Part shown: piece by piece, positions 10,490-20,400 of the stretch | Position numbering within the stretch: the first letter of the stretch is position 1 | How the letters are laid out: every line of letters starts with the position of its first letter | The notes under the pieces: generated by a model | What the model was told of the DNA's origin: nothing | Databases searched by the model: none | What the model saw: only the letters and a program-made list of their open reading frames with translations | Program-made: the position numbers and the translations under genes | NCBI RefSeq assembly: GCF_022965805.1 | Contig: NC_133103.1 | Coordinates: 48,305,693-48,369,692 of the forward strand | Length of the DNA: 64,000 nucleotides | Direction of reading: 5' to 3' | DNA from: Primulina eburnea | Taxonomy: Eukaryota; Streptophyta; Magnoliopsida; Lamiales; Gesneriaceae

Positions 10490-11553
10490 CATATGGAGGG
10501 GGAGCTAAAGGAAAAATTGTGGGAAAGGGAACTTTGAATGTGGAAGGACTACCAAAGCTCCACAATGTGCTTCATGTTGAAGGATTAAATTCAAATTTGA
10601 TAAGCATAAGCCAATTGTGTGATGATAATTTGCTTGTTAAGTTTGATAAACATACTTGTGAAGTTTTTGATGAAACTAATATGTGCATTATGACAGGTAC
10701 AAGGTCTTCGGATAATTTCTACCAAATAGGTGAAGATCTTTCATGCAAACATGTGAAAATCACCGAACTTGACCTTTGGCATCAAAAACTCGGACATGCA
10801 AACTTCAAAACCTTAAAGAACTTGAGTAAGTACGATGCAGTACGAGGTATGCCTAATCTTTCATTTGGTATACCATTTGTGTGTGGAGATTGTCAAAAAG
10901 GTAAACAGACTCGTGCGTCACACCCAGTGTTTCCATCATCTGGGACAACACGTTGTCTGGAGTTACTACATATAGATCTTATGGGTCCCATGGAAGTTGA
11001 AAGTTTCGGAGGTAAGAAATATTCCTTTGTGTGTGTAGATGACTTTTCACAATTTTCTTGGATAATTTTTATTAGGGAAAAGTCGGACACTTTCGATGTG
11101 TTTAAAAAAGTGATCACAAGGATTACAAACTTTCATAATTTGAAGGTGAGAAGGATAAGGACTGACCATGGTAAGGAATTCGAAAACACTTCATTCTCAT
11201 CTTTTTGTGACAAAAAAGGTATTTCACATGAATTTTCTGCTCCAAAGACGCCACAACAAAATAGGATAGCCGAACGTAAGAATAGAACACTTCAAGAAAT
11301 GGCAAGGGTGATGTTGACTTCAAAGTGTATTGCAAAGAATTTTTGGGCAGAAGCCCTTAACACCGCTTGCCACATTTCAAATAGAGTGTATTTGAGAAGT
11401 GGTTCGACTATGACATCGTATGAGATAATTATGGGAAAGAAGCCTAACCTTAAATATTTTCATGTTTTTGGTTGTGTGTGCTATGTTTTGAATGACAGGG
11501 ATCAACTTGCAAAATTTGATTCAAAGAGTGATAAGTGTTTGTTTTTGGGATAG
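10486..11553 (+). pseudogene. Protease C-terminus and integrase, outer copia
   Basis: Encodes the rest of the protease, the pre-integrase zinc finger (WHQKLGHANF to CGDCQKGKQ) and the integrase core. The three catalytic acidic residues sit in HIDLMGPM, RTDHGKEF and RIAERKNRTLQE. The usual core tail FHVFGCVCYV and KCLFLG is present. The frame closes at a single-base shift after CLFLG, and the next part continues in another frame from about 11535. Confidence 0.9.
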
Positions 11554-11954
11554 CCACTAATAGTCGGGCCTATCGCATGTTTAATTTACGAACTAGGACT
11601 ATTATGGAATCCATTGATGTTGTTTTTGATGACTGTGCAGATTTGAAGAAGAAAACAGCTGAAGATGATGAGGATGAGTTTCTGGAAATTCCAATATTAT
11701 TGGAAAATGCAGATGTTGCCCCAGATGTTGCAACATCTGACACAACACTTGACACTGAAGTCACTGAAGCTGAGCATGAAACAAATAAAGATAATGGACA
11801 GAATATTCCAAGTAAAATTCAGAAAAATCATCCATCATCTCAAATAATTGGAAGTATGCATGAAGGTGTCCAAACTCGAAAGAAAGAAAAAGTGGATTAC
11901 CGAAAGATGGCTGTACTTATTTGCATGAGCTCCTTATACTCACAGATTAAGTGA
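11535..11954 (+). pseudogene. Integrase C-terminal region, outer copia
   Basis: Continues pol with the YRMFNLRTRTIMESIDVVFDD-type segment that follows integrase in SIRE elements. An acidic linker and the start of the RT-side linker (VQTRKK) follow. The linker contains a translated copy of the ATGTTGCC/CAACATCT motif (11710-11749). Most of the RT N-terminal half is then absent. Confidence 0.8.
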
Positions 11955-12240
11955 ATATCTACTGGAAATTGGCTTCAAACGAGGTGAGGTAGACAAAACT
12001 CTTTTTATTCAGAAATCTAAAAGTGAGATTCTTATTTGTCAAGTCTATATTGATGATTTTTCACGATTTTCTTGGATGAGTTTTATTAAGGAGACCTTAG
12101 TTGTGTACTGTGATAATTCTAGTTCATTTAACATTTCAAAAAATCCAGTACAACACTCTCGAACTAAACACATTGACATTAGACATCACTTCATTCGAGA
12201 TTTAGTAGAAAAAAAGATTGATTCGGATGGAATTTGTTGA
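11920..12240 (+). pseudogene. RT / integrase / RNase H chimera
   Basis: One frame reads RT sequence (RLSEYLLEIGFKRGEVDKT to QVYIDD), then integrase-core sequence (DDFSRFSWMSFIKE), then RNase H C-terminal sequence (VYCDNSS to TKHIDIRHHFIRDL), and stops near 12240. The first switch falls in the DD pair shared by the RT YVDD motif and the integrase VDDFS motif. It is non-functional as RT: palm and thumb are mostly missing. A further RNase H tail trace (LTDIF) lies in another frame near 12255. Confidence 0.75.
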
Positions 12241-12299
12241 TACAAATAACCAATTGACTGACATATTCACAAATGGATTAGAATTTGAGAGATTCTCCA

Positions 12300-12660
12300 A
12301 CCTTAGGAAATCTCTCAGCATGTGTTATGTCTGATCATTCATAGATGTTGTCTCAGATGTTACAACATCTCGGACAACACCTAACATGCATGTGCATTTC
12401 TAGGACTTAGACATATTGCATCTGCATGCATACTGTTATATGAAGTGTTATCACAATGTTGTATAATCTTCTGGTGCACTTACAATTTCTTGTTCTATTT
12501 AATCTTAACACACTTGGATATGCTTAACAATTTGATTAAATCACAAAGTAGTTGAAGGATGATCATGTACTCAATGACATTGACCTATACGAAAGGTGAT
12601 TTGAAAAGATTAAGTAAAAAAAGAAAAATCAATTATGCATATGCTCTGTATCAGAAGAAA
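12300..12660 (+). other. Outer copia 3' non-coding region
   Basis: No coding sequence after the RNase H remnant. It holds one well-conserved copy of the ATGTTG/CAACATCT motif (12343-12382) and a weak one near 12446-12476. Confidence 0.6.
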
Positions 12661-12663
12661 AGA

Positions 12664-12834
12664 TGGGAAAAAGCTACCTAAAAGAGTCCAATGAAGACTG
12701 TGCTTTTAGTGTGGGAGCTACCTCTTCTGAATTTAATAGAAAGGGCAAAAATAGAAGAAAATGGAAAAAGCTACCTAGAGAAGTCCTAAAGAAGACCGTT
12801 CTTCTAGTGTGGGAGCTACCACTTCTATGATCAG
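12664..12834 (+). repeat. Tandem duplication, about 97-bp period
   Basis: The segment GGAAAAAGCTACCTA, followed some 30 bases later by TAGTGTGGGAGCTACC, occurs twice (12664-12730 and 12761-12830) with about 85% visible identity. Confidence 0.8.
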
Positions 12835-13642
12835 AAAGTTGATAAGTCTTTTCAAGTGTGAAGAAAATAAAAATTGTTTTTATGGAATTGTGCGTGTTGT
12901 CAGAAGATGCTGCCAATATTTGTGAAAACACTTCATTTGTGAACATATCTCATATTTGTTTTCATGTTTCTATTTTTGTTACATTCTGTTATTAGGCATA
13001 AATAGGTCATGCATAAACATAATGTTGGAACTTTTCAAGTTCGCAATCTTGATTTTGATGTTAACAAAACTTATTATTGTGTTTCTAACATATTTACTCA
13101 AGTGTGAAGTTGCAAACACAAGAAGCAAACCGAAACTGAATTCTGCACAAACTGAATTTCTGGCGAGCTTCTGTATTTTGAAGATATCTCTCAGCTGGAT
13201 GATCCAAACGACAATCCGCCAATTGGAATGATTATAAAACTCAATTTCGAACAAGTTGTATTTCACGTCAGTTGGGCAAAATCGGATGTTATCATGGCCT
13301 AACGGATCGCTGAACTACCGAACTGATCACACGAAAACAACAATCAGTTGGGTTTGAGCAGCTGCGGTATTTTGGTCATATCTCTCAGCTCAGTTATCGA
13401 AACGAAGCGATTCAGTATGCGTTGGAAAGACAAGACAAAGATCTACAAATCATTAATAGAAGTCAAAGTCTGAATCGAAGCTTAAGATGCTGCTAAATGG
13501 TGATGAAGCTACTGGTTCTGCACAAACTGAAATCAGCTGGGCTGATTTCAGCACACCTGCTGAAACTGAACTGACCTGCTGAAACTGAACTGAACCAGCT
13601 GAACTGACCAACTGAACCAGACTAACTGAAAGACCAGTTGAG

Positions 13643-13710
13643 TTGACCAGAGTTGACCAGTTGACCAGAGTTGACCAATCGGAAAAATGCCCAGTAAGCT
13701 GAATTTGACC
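13643..13710 (+). promoter_or_regulatory. W-box cluster in LTR U3
   Basis: TTGACC occurs five times (13643, 13653, 13661, 13671, 13705) within 68 bp, about 80 bp upstream of the TATA box. TTGACC/T is the WRKY-factor site. The same cluster is in the other LTR (about 16162-16229). Function is inferred. Confidence 0.6.
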
Positions 13711-13787
13711 GTTGCACTTCCCGAAACAGTACAGAAACTTTCCAACGGTCATATTCTTGTGTCTAACGTATATATCATTGTTGGGGC

Positions 13788-13797
13788 TTATAAATAC
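13788..13797 (+). promoter_or_regulatory. TATA box of nested LTR
   Basis: TTATAAATAC downstream of the W-box cluster, with its counterpart near 16304-16314. Confidence 0.65.
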
Positions 13798-14561
13798 AAC
13801 ATCTTGAAGATCAAACAAGAGCTTTTGAAGTGGATTCAAAGCATGGGCACTTAGCATGAATATATCAGCTAGTTGAGAGCACAAGCTCTTGTGTGAGGAA
13901 ACATTTGAGATGTACACTGTAACTGATAAATTCCTCACACACAATCACTCACACATATACAGAGAGTTTGAGCTGAAAAGTTTAGTTGAGTGAGTCTTTA
14001 CACAAAGACGTAAAACATTGTGTTTGTAGTCTTTGCATATGAGACATTAAACAATATGCTGATTGTGAGGTGCTGCCTACAATCTTGAGTGCTAGGAGTT
14101 CAGTTTTAGGCAGTGGGTAAGTCCTAGCTGAATGGGTTTGTACAATGAGTTGTATAAATCAAAGTCTTCTAGTGGATCCTTCCCAAGGGGAAGAAGGGGT
14201 GACGTAGGAGTGTTTGAAATCTCCGAACATCCATAAACAAATTCGTGTCTATTTCTTTATTGCATTTACTTATCATTTCATAGTTTTAAAGATGCATTGT
14301 TGAAGCATTTTATGTGTTCTTAAAATACCAAAATATTGTACACCAAGTGTTTGATAAAATGCTTCAACTGAATATTTTAACTCATTCAACGTGCATATAT
14401 TTTAAATGGTTTACAAATTATTTATTCGGTTTCTACGAAGGATTACATCGAGTATTTTCCGCTTGGTTTGAACACCAAACTCGATTTAATTCATCGGTGT
14501 TCAATATTTCACGAACCGAGCTATTTTAGCTCAACGATTACCCCCATAATCGATCCTATCA

Positions 14562-14618
14562 CATAACATTGTGAATATTGTTTTTCCACAGAGAAAATTC
14601 GATGAAAATCCGGATTTT
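14562..14618 (+). repeat. Duplicated host flank inside nested element
   Basis: 57 bp identical to 17079-17135, the outer-copia sequence directly right of the nested insertion. It begins with the target duplication CATAA. The junction with LTR sequence falls at a T-rich point with little homology. Confidence 0.9.
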
Positions 14619-14619
14619 T

Positions 14620-15002
14620 CTTCCCAAGGGGAAGAAGGGGTGACGTAGGAGTGTTTGAAATCTCCGAACATCCATAAACAAATTCGTGTCTATTTCTTTA
14701 TTGCATTTACTTATCATTTCATAGTTTTAAAGATGCATTGTTGAAGCATTTTATGTGTTCTTAAAATACCAAAATATTGTACACCAAGTGTTTGATAAAA
14801 TGCTTCAACTGAATATTTTAACTCATTCAACGTGCATATATTTTAAATGGTTTACAAATTATTTATTCGGTTTCTACGAAGGATTATTTCGAGTATTTTC
14901 CGCTTGGTTTGAACACCAAACTCGATTTAATTCATCGGTGTTCAATATTTCAAGAACCGAGCTATTTTAGCTCAACGATTACCCCCATAATCGATCCTAT
15001 CA
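14620..15002 (+). repeat. Partial LTR (3' quarter)
   Basis: Corresponds to LTR 1 from about 14179 to its end at CCTATCA, and is followed by a genuine primer site. It is therefore the remaining 5' LTR of the full element copy. Confidence 0.9.
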
Positions 15003-15018
15003 ATTGGTATCAGAGCGG
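15003..15018 (+). other. Primer binding site of nested element
   Basis: ATTGGTATCAGAGCGG, the initiator-Met tRNA type, directly after the partial LTR. Confidence 0.88.
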
Positions 15019-15541
15019 GTTGTTCTTGAAAGAACATTGAAACTGATTTTGATGTTTAAAATTCATTATTTCAGATTTTTTACACATATATATGCAAAAC
15101 TGAATTTTCGCGCAGCTTGTAGCGACCATGGGAAAACTGACATATCTCCTTGCTCGGGTGTCCAAATGACAAACCGTTTTTTGCGTTGCAAACTAGACTC
15201 GTAGAGGTTTACAGCGGTATAAAATTTGCAGCCTAATTATGCTTGAGAAAATGCAGTTTAATCTTTGAAGACAGAGCATATGTGCTGCGGCAGAAAATGA
15301 GCCATGGAGAAAATTGGTTAGTTATCCCTCTTCTTTTATAATTTTCAAAATTTCAAAAATATAGGGGGAGAACTCATTATAGTTTTAATGAGTATGTTAT
15401 TTTTAAATATTGAGGGGGAGAAAATTTTGTGCACAAAATATTTTGAAAATGTGACTTTTTGATTCACACAAAAAGGGAGAGAAATATGTTAGTTGAGTTG
15501 ATTGTTTATTAAAGTTTTGTGATCATAAAAAAGGGGGATAT
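15019..15541 (+). other. Interior of nested element, non-coding
   Basis: About 520 bp without coding similarity. Several G-rich purine tracts (near 15363, 15410 and 15532) resemble polypurine tracts; the last, AAAAGGGGGAT, adjoins the 3' LTR. Confidence 0.75.
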
Positions 15542-17078
15542 TGTTGGAACTTTTCAAGTTCGCAATCTTGATTTTGATGTTAACAAAACTTGTTATTGTG
15601 TTTCTAACATATTTACTCAAGTGTGAAGTTGCAAACACAAGAAGCAAACCGAAACTGAATTCTGCACAAACTGAATTTCTGGCGAGCTTCTGTATTTTGA
15701 AGACATCTCTCAGCTGGATGATCCAAACGACAATCCGCCAATTGGACTGATTAGAAAACTCAATTTCGAACAAGTTGTATTTCACGTCAGTTGGGCAAAA
15801 TCGGATGTTATCATGGCCTAACTGATCGCTGAACTACCGAACTGATCACACGAAAACAGCAATCAGTTGGGTTTGAGCAGCTGCGGTATTTTGGTCATAT
15901 CTCTCAGCTCAGTTATCGAAACGAAGCGATTCAGTATGCGTTGGAAAGACAAGACAAAGATCTACAAATCATTAAGAGAAGTCAAAGTCTGAATCGAAGC
16001 TTAAGATGCTGCTAAATGGTGATGAAGCTACTTGTTCTGCACAAACTGAAATCAGCTGGGCTGATTTCAGCACACCTGCTGAAACTGAACTGACCTGCTG
16101 AAACTGAACTGAACCAGCTGAACTGACCAACTGAACCAGACTAACTGAAAGACCAGTTGAGTTGACCAGAGTTGACCAGTTGACCAGAGTTGACCAGTCG
16201 GAAAAATGCCCAGTAAGCTGAATTTGACCGTTGCACTTCCCGAAACAGTACAGAAACTTTCCAACGGTCATATTCTTGTGTCTAACGTATATCATTGTTG
16301 GGGCTTATAAATACAACATCTTGAAGATCAAACAAGAGCTTTTGAAGTGGATTCAAAGCATGGGCACTTAGCATGAATATATCCGCTAGTTGAGAGCACA
16401 AGCCCTTGTGTGAGGAAACATTTGAGATGTACACTGTAACTGATAAATTCCTCACACACAATCACTCACACATATACAGAGAGTTTGAGCTGAAAAGTTT
16501 AGTTGAGTGAGTCTTTACACAAAGACGTAAAACATTGTGTTTGTAGTTTTTGCATATGAGACATTAAACAATATGCTGATTGTGAGGTGCTGCCTACAAT
16601 CTTGAGTGCTAGGAGTTCAGTTTTAGGCAGTGGATAAGTCCTAGCTGAATGGGTTTGTACAATGAGTTGTATAAATCAAAGTCTTCTAGTGGATCCTTCC
16701 CAAGGGGAAGAAGGGGTGACGTAGGAGTGTTTGAAATCTCCGAACATCCATAAACAAATTCGTGTCTATTTCTTTATTGCATTTACTTATCATTTCATAG
16801 TTTTAAAGATGCATTGTTGAAGCATTTTATGTGTTCTTAAAATACCAAAATATTGTACATCAAGTGTTTGATAAAATGCTTCAACTGAATATTTTAACTC
16901 ATTCAACGTGCATATATTTTAAATGGTTTACAAATTATTTATTCGGTTTCTACGAAGGATTATTTCGAGTATTTTCCGCTTGGTTTGAACACCAAACTCG
17001 ATTTAATTCATCGGTGTTCAATATTTCACGAACCGAGCTATTTTAGCTCAACGATTACCCCCATAATCGATCCTATCA
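15542..17078 (+). repeat. 3' LTR of nested element
   Basis: 1537 bp, same ends as LTR 1, followed by the CATAA target duplication. A 2-bp indel and about fifteen substitutions against LTR 1 are visible. Confidence 0.92.
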
Positions 17079-17661
17079 CATAACATTGTGAATATTGTTT
17101 TTCCACAGAGAAAATTCGATGAAAATCCGGATTTTGCTAGAAATCCAATATTTGTGATTTTTGATGGTTCAGTGGTGTTAATTCGACGTGGGTTTCAATT
17201 CTGGAATTTTTTTTTGAAATGATATTTGACGTAATTATCTCAGTAATTTTGGATAGTGATTACTCGCTAAAGCTGATTTTGTCTCTTATGAGAACTTAGT
17301 TTCTGACTATTGTCTGGCTATGGAGGTGGATGTACATTCTGGACAAAAAAGGGGGAGAAGATGCGACTCAAACTCAAGGGACTATGAATTTAAAGGATCA
17401 CATGATACCATCTATCTGATATCTTTACTTGATTTCATTTTTAATATTCTGCTCTGTTAAAGTTCTGCTTCCCTGATGTGATTCTGTTTTAATGAACTGT
17501 TAATGCTTTTTGCAGGTGTTGTCTCAGGTGTTGCCAACACGACGAACAACACCCGTACTAACTTGATTTTATTCAGGAGGAATTGAGGGGGAGTTAACTG
17601 GAGATTAACTGAGAAATTGAGTTTGATTTGATTTTGTCCAGAAAGGCAACAAGGGGGAGAT
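17079..17661 (+). other. Outer copia 3' region and polypurine tract
   Basis: The outer element resumes after the nested insertion. It contains purine tracts near 17346 and 17585, one ATGTTG-type motif copy (17515-17553) and the final tract AAGGGGGAGAT (17651-17661) next to the 3' LTR. No coding sequence. Confidence 0.8.
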
Positions 17662-18744
17662 TGAAGGGAAATATAATTTCCATATTAAATTTATTTCTCA
17701 AGATATATTCTTCCTTGTTGATATGATATTTAATATTTAATTATTGTTTTGTCTTTCTAGATAATTATGTTAAGATTTTATTGTGATATAATATCTTCCT
17801 TGAATTTAATTTCCTATTGATAAGATTATGTGGAATATTGAGTTTTACTTTTCTAGATATTATATTTGTGATAAATATCTTATAGATATAATATTTATGA
17901 TAATGATTTACATGATATGGTATTATTGATTTGTTTCAAATATAATTCTTGTTTACCATATCTTGTAGATTTCTTTATGGAAGATAAACTTTAGGAGAGA
18001 TGGAAGCTATACATAAGAGGTGATCAACATGAGGTGATTGAGGGTGGATAGAGAGAAGATTGTAGAGAGAGAGAGACTAAGAGAAATTCATAGAGTTTTA
18101 GTGAAGGAGTTTTTTTTGTGGGAAAGTTTTCGTGTGAGGTTCTTGGAGTTTTTCGTGGGAGATTTTCGTGGCTCTCTTTTCCTCGGTCAAATATTCACTC
18201 ACATGTGCACGTTCAGAATTTCAGAGAAAAATTTATTCAATAGACGTTGCTGTTTTGAAGAGTGCTGGTTTACGTGTTGCCCTGAATGTTGCCAACATCT
18301 ACAGACAACATCCGTAACGATGTTGGCTGAAGATCGTGTTTAGCTGCTCGTGTTTTTAGGGATCTCATTTTTGCTTTCTTATTCATGTTTTAATATTGTT
18401 GGTTGTTTTCAGAAAGCTTTACTTTCTCAAAGTGTTGAGGAAATTGATTTTTGTAAAAATCACTAGTGATAGGTTTTTGTGAACGGTTAAGTTTTCTAGT
18501 GATTAATTTTTGCCATAAGGCACCGCACAAGTATTTATACTTGTGCATATTTAATCTTGTCCATCTACTTATTTCAAGTCAATTTGTGTTATAAAAGTTA
18601 ATTTTCCGCTGCGTGTAGATGTTGTCCGAGATGTTGTAACATCTGGCACAACATTTAATTCTGATAAAACACGAATTTACTAATTTACATCATATTCTGA
18701 TATTCTCGTTAATTTACATATCTGTCGGAAAAATAAACCTTACA
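17662..18744 (+). repeat. 3' LTR of outer copia
   Basis: 1083 bp, matching 8386-9458 with about a dozen differences, including a 9-10 bp insertion near its end. It carries the same two ATGTTG-type motif copies (about 18276-18327 and 18618-18653). Confidence 0.93.
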
Positions 18745-18840
18745 CAAATAATTGTAAAATAGTAGAGGATAGATAAGCTTATATATAGCATTTAGAGAGA
18801 GGCGAGTCATAGATGATTTATGACACATGGTATGATTGTT
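18745..18840 (-). pseudogene. Unrecognised duplicated gene, copy A, 5' part
   Basis: The minus strand encodes NNHTMCHKSSM followed by an AIYKLIYPLLFYN segment. The N-terminus of copy B reads SNHNMYHAPSM and NIYKFIYLILPYD at the same spacing. With the copia element and one CAAAT removed, this frame runs straight into the segment at 8385-8096 with the same residue spacing as copy B. That shows the copia landed inside this coding sequence. The start codon region is not conserved in frame. Confidence 0.6.
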
Positions 18841-18879
18841 GAATATTGGCGGTCATACTATAATTAAAAAAAAGTTACC

Positions 18880-19311
18880 GTAGGCTAAAGCATGCTAGTA
18901 GAATATTAATAAGTGTAGATATTATAACAATATAATAATTTATACATACGCTATGAAATTTTTGCAGGTATCACATACTTAGAAAGTATACAAAGTTTAG
19001 CTATGTTCATATTATTACAAGCTGATTTCATCCTTCGTCTCTAGCTGTTGAGTTGTACATGAGGAAAACAAATCTGATAATAAAGTGAATTAACCTCTAG
19101 CATATTGATCGGGATCCAATTATAAATTTTTTTAAATGTGAACGAAATTATTGAGAAATTTTAGTCATATCAATGATGTAAAGAATAAAATAAAAGCAAG
19201 CACTATAAATGAAGGTTTTGTTAAATATAATTCAGAGTTCTTAGTAGGTCCATATTAATTTTTTGTAATTAAACATTTTTTAGATTGTAAGATAAATGTT
19301 TTACTATTTGC
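18880..19311 (-). repeat. Downstream part of duplicated unit, copy B
   Basis: Aligns by eye with 7251-8095, most clearly at 18950-19090 versus 7370-7510. No coding sequence is established. Confidence 0.5.
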
Positions 19312-19713
19312 TTAATGTACATACTGAGTTTGGCGGATTATGTTGAGACTCAGCTCTGTTTCGATATCGACTGCATAGTCTAGCAGAAGAAAAAACTTTG
19401 ATTCCATATTAATTGCTCTTCGGAAGATGATGGCTCATACCGCATTTGAGAAAAACATTTCCATCAGTTCCTCGACTTCTTTTTGAAATAGAAAGTTGTA
19501 AGAACATTGGCCGCAGTCGATACATTCACAGTAAGGATTGTTTTCCATTAGAGTTGGTTTAGGAGCAGTAAGTGTAGATATTGAAGAAATAGTATTGAAA
19601 TTTTCAAATACTTTATCGTAAGGTAAAATAAGGTAAATGAACTTATATATGTTATTTGAGTTAGGGTGAATCATAGATGGAGCATGATACATGTTGTGAT
19701 TGCTTTTGGCCAT
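19312..19713 (-). pseudogene. Unrecognised duplicated gene, copy B
   Basis: A 134-codon minus-strand reading frame from ATG 19713 to a TAA at 19312-19314, interrupted by one TGA at 19435-19437 where copy A has TGG (Trp). It encodes a His/Asn-rich start, MENNPYCECIDC, LFQKEVEELMEMFF, then after the stop AIIFRR, MESK, LLLDYAVDIETEL and NIIRQ. The shared frame with copy A across substitutions and the single stop in each suggest a recently lost gene or an exon of one. The CxCxxC cluster could bind metal, but that is speculation. No known family was recognised. Confidence 0.6.
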
Positions 19714-19744
19714 TTCAATAAAAGTAGATTAGTCATTTCTAACT

Positions 19745-20400
19745 ATTGACAAGTATTAGACCATAGGCTATTGTTTTAAAATAAAATAGAAAGCTTAGTA
19801 ATCAGATTATTTAGTGTATTTTTCCAGGTGTAATGTCTTAGAAAAGTTATATATTAGCTGTTTTTTTTAGGTGTTGAAGGAGTGAATACTGGTATGAATA
19901 ACAAAGCATTACTAACCTACGACAAAGTTGTGATGAAGTTTGTAGCTAAAAAAAGTTTTAAATTTGTCTTTTTTTTATGAAATTATTTTAAATGATTGAA
20001 TATTGATAACATTTCTTATTTCGTTTGGTGTACAAAAATAATATAGCAATATTTAGTTGTAAGTTGAGGATAAAATATGATGCTATGTAAATAAGGTTGA
20101 AAAGTTTTGGATATGATAGAGCATATTATGATATCATTTAATATAGCTTTAATAATTTTAGTTGTACAAATATCTTATAGTTTTATAATTTTGAAATGTA
20201 TCTGTGTACATGCTTTTTAACGTTTTGGTTGGAAATTTTTTTTTCCATATTTTCCTAAATTATACCTTTTCTTTACGCAAAATAAAAAGAAATAATTTTT
20301 TAAAAATGGTTAATTTCCTCATATACAACGAAGGCGAATTTTGCAGATCCATAACAATTAGCTTAAAACCCTTTCACAAGAACAACAAAGACTTTCAATC
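19745..20400. other. AT-rich, partial third copy of duplicated unit
   Basis: A stretch near 19790-19870 resembles 18950-19020 and 7370-7440, suggesting a degraded third tandem unit. Nothing else is supported. Confidence 0.4.

Larger units (their letters stand above)
13023..14561 (+). repeat. LTR 1 of nested element
   Basis: 1539 bp, TGTTGGAAC to CCTATCA, roughly 1% different from the LTR at 15542-17078 by eye. It includes a W-box cluster and TATA box. It is followed by target-site sequence rather than a primer site, as a solo LTR would be. Confidence 0.92.
13023..17078 (+). mobile_element. Nested SIRE-like element, coding-free, rearranged
   Basis: Inserted in the 3' non-coding part of the outer copia, with CATAA target duplications (13018-13022 and 17079-17083). 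The order is a full LTR (13023-14561), 57 bp of downstream host flank (14562-14618), the 3' quarter of an LTR (14620-15002), primer site, about 540 bp of non-coding interior, polypurine tract, and a full LTR (15542-17078). No gag or pol remains. The duplicated flank means this is not a simple insertion: an element-derived solo LTR and an intact copy appear to have recombined. LTR start TGTTGGAACTTTTC and the repeated GGGGGAG interior tracts fit SIRE-type copia. Confidence 0.88.
8386..18744 (+). mobile_element. Ty1/copia SIRE-like element, defective, nested
   Basis: LTR-to-LTR copia element of 10,359 bp with CAAAT target duplications (8381-8385 and 18745-18749). LTRs are 1073 and 1083 bp, both starting TGAAGGGAAAT and ending ACCTTACA. 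About a dozen differences between them are visible by eye, so it is older than the gypsy insertion at 503. The interior has a truncated gag, protease, integrase and a collapsed RT/RNase H region, and then hosts a second LTR element at 13023-17078. The integrase and the AAGGGGGAGAT tract fit the SIRE/Maximus group. Confidence 0.92.

Noticed and set aside
13453..13944. 163-residue minus-strand frame
   Set aside because: It is within the nested LTR and composed of the CTGAACTGACC-type repeats.
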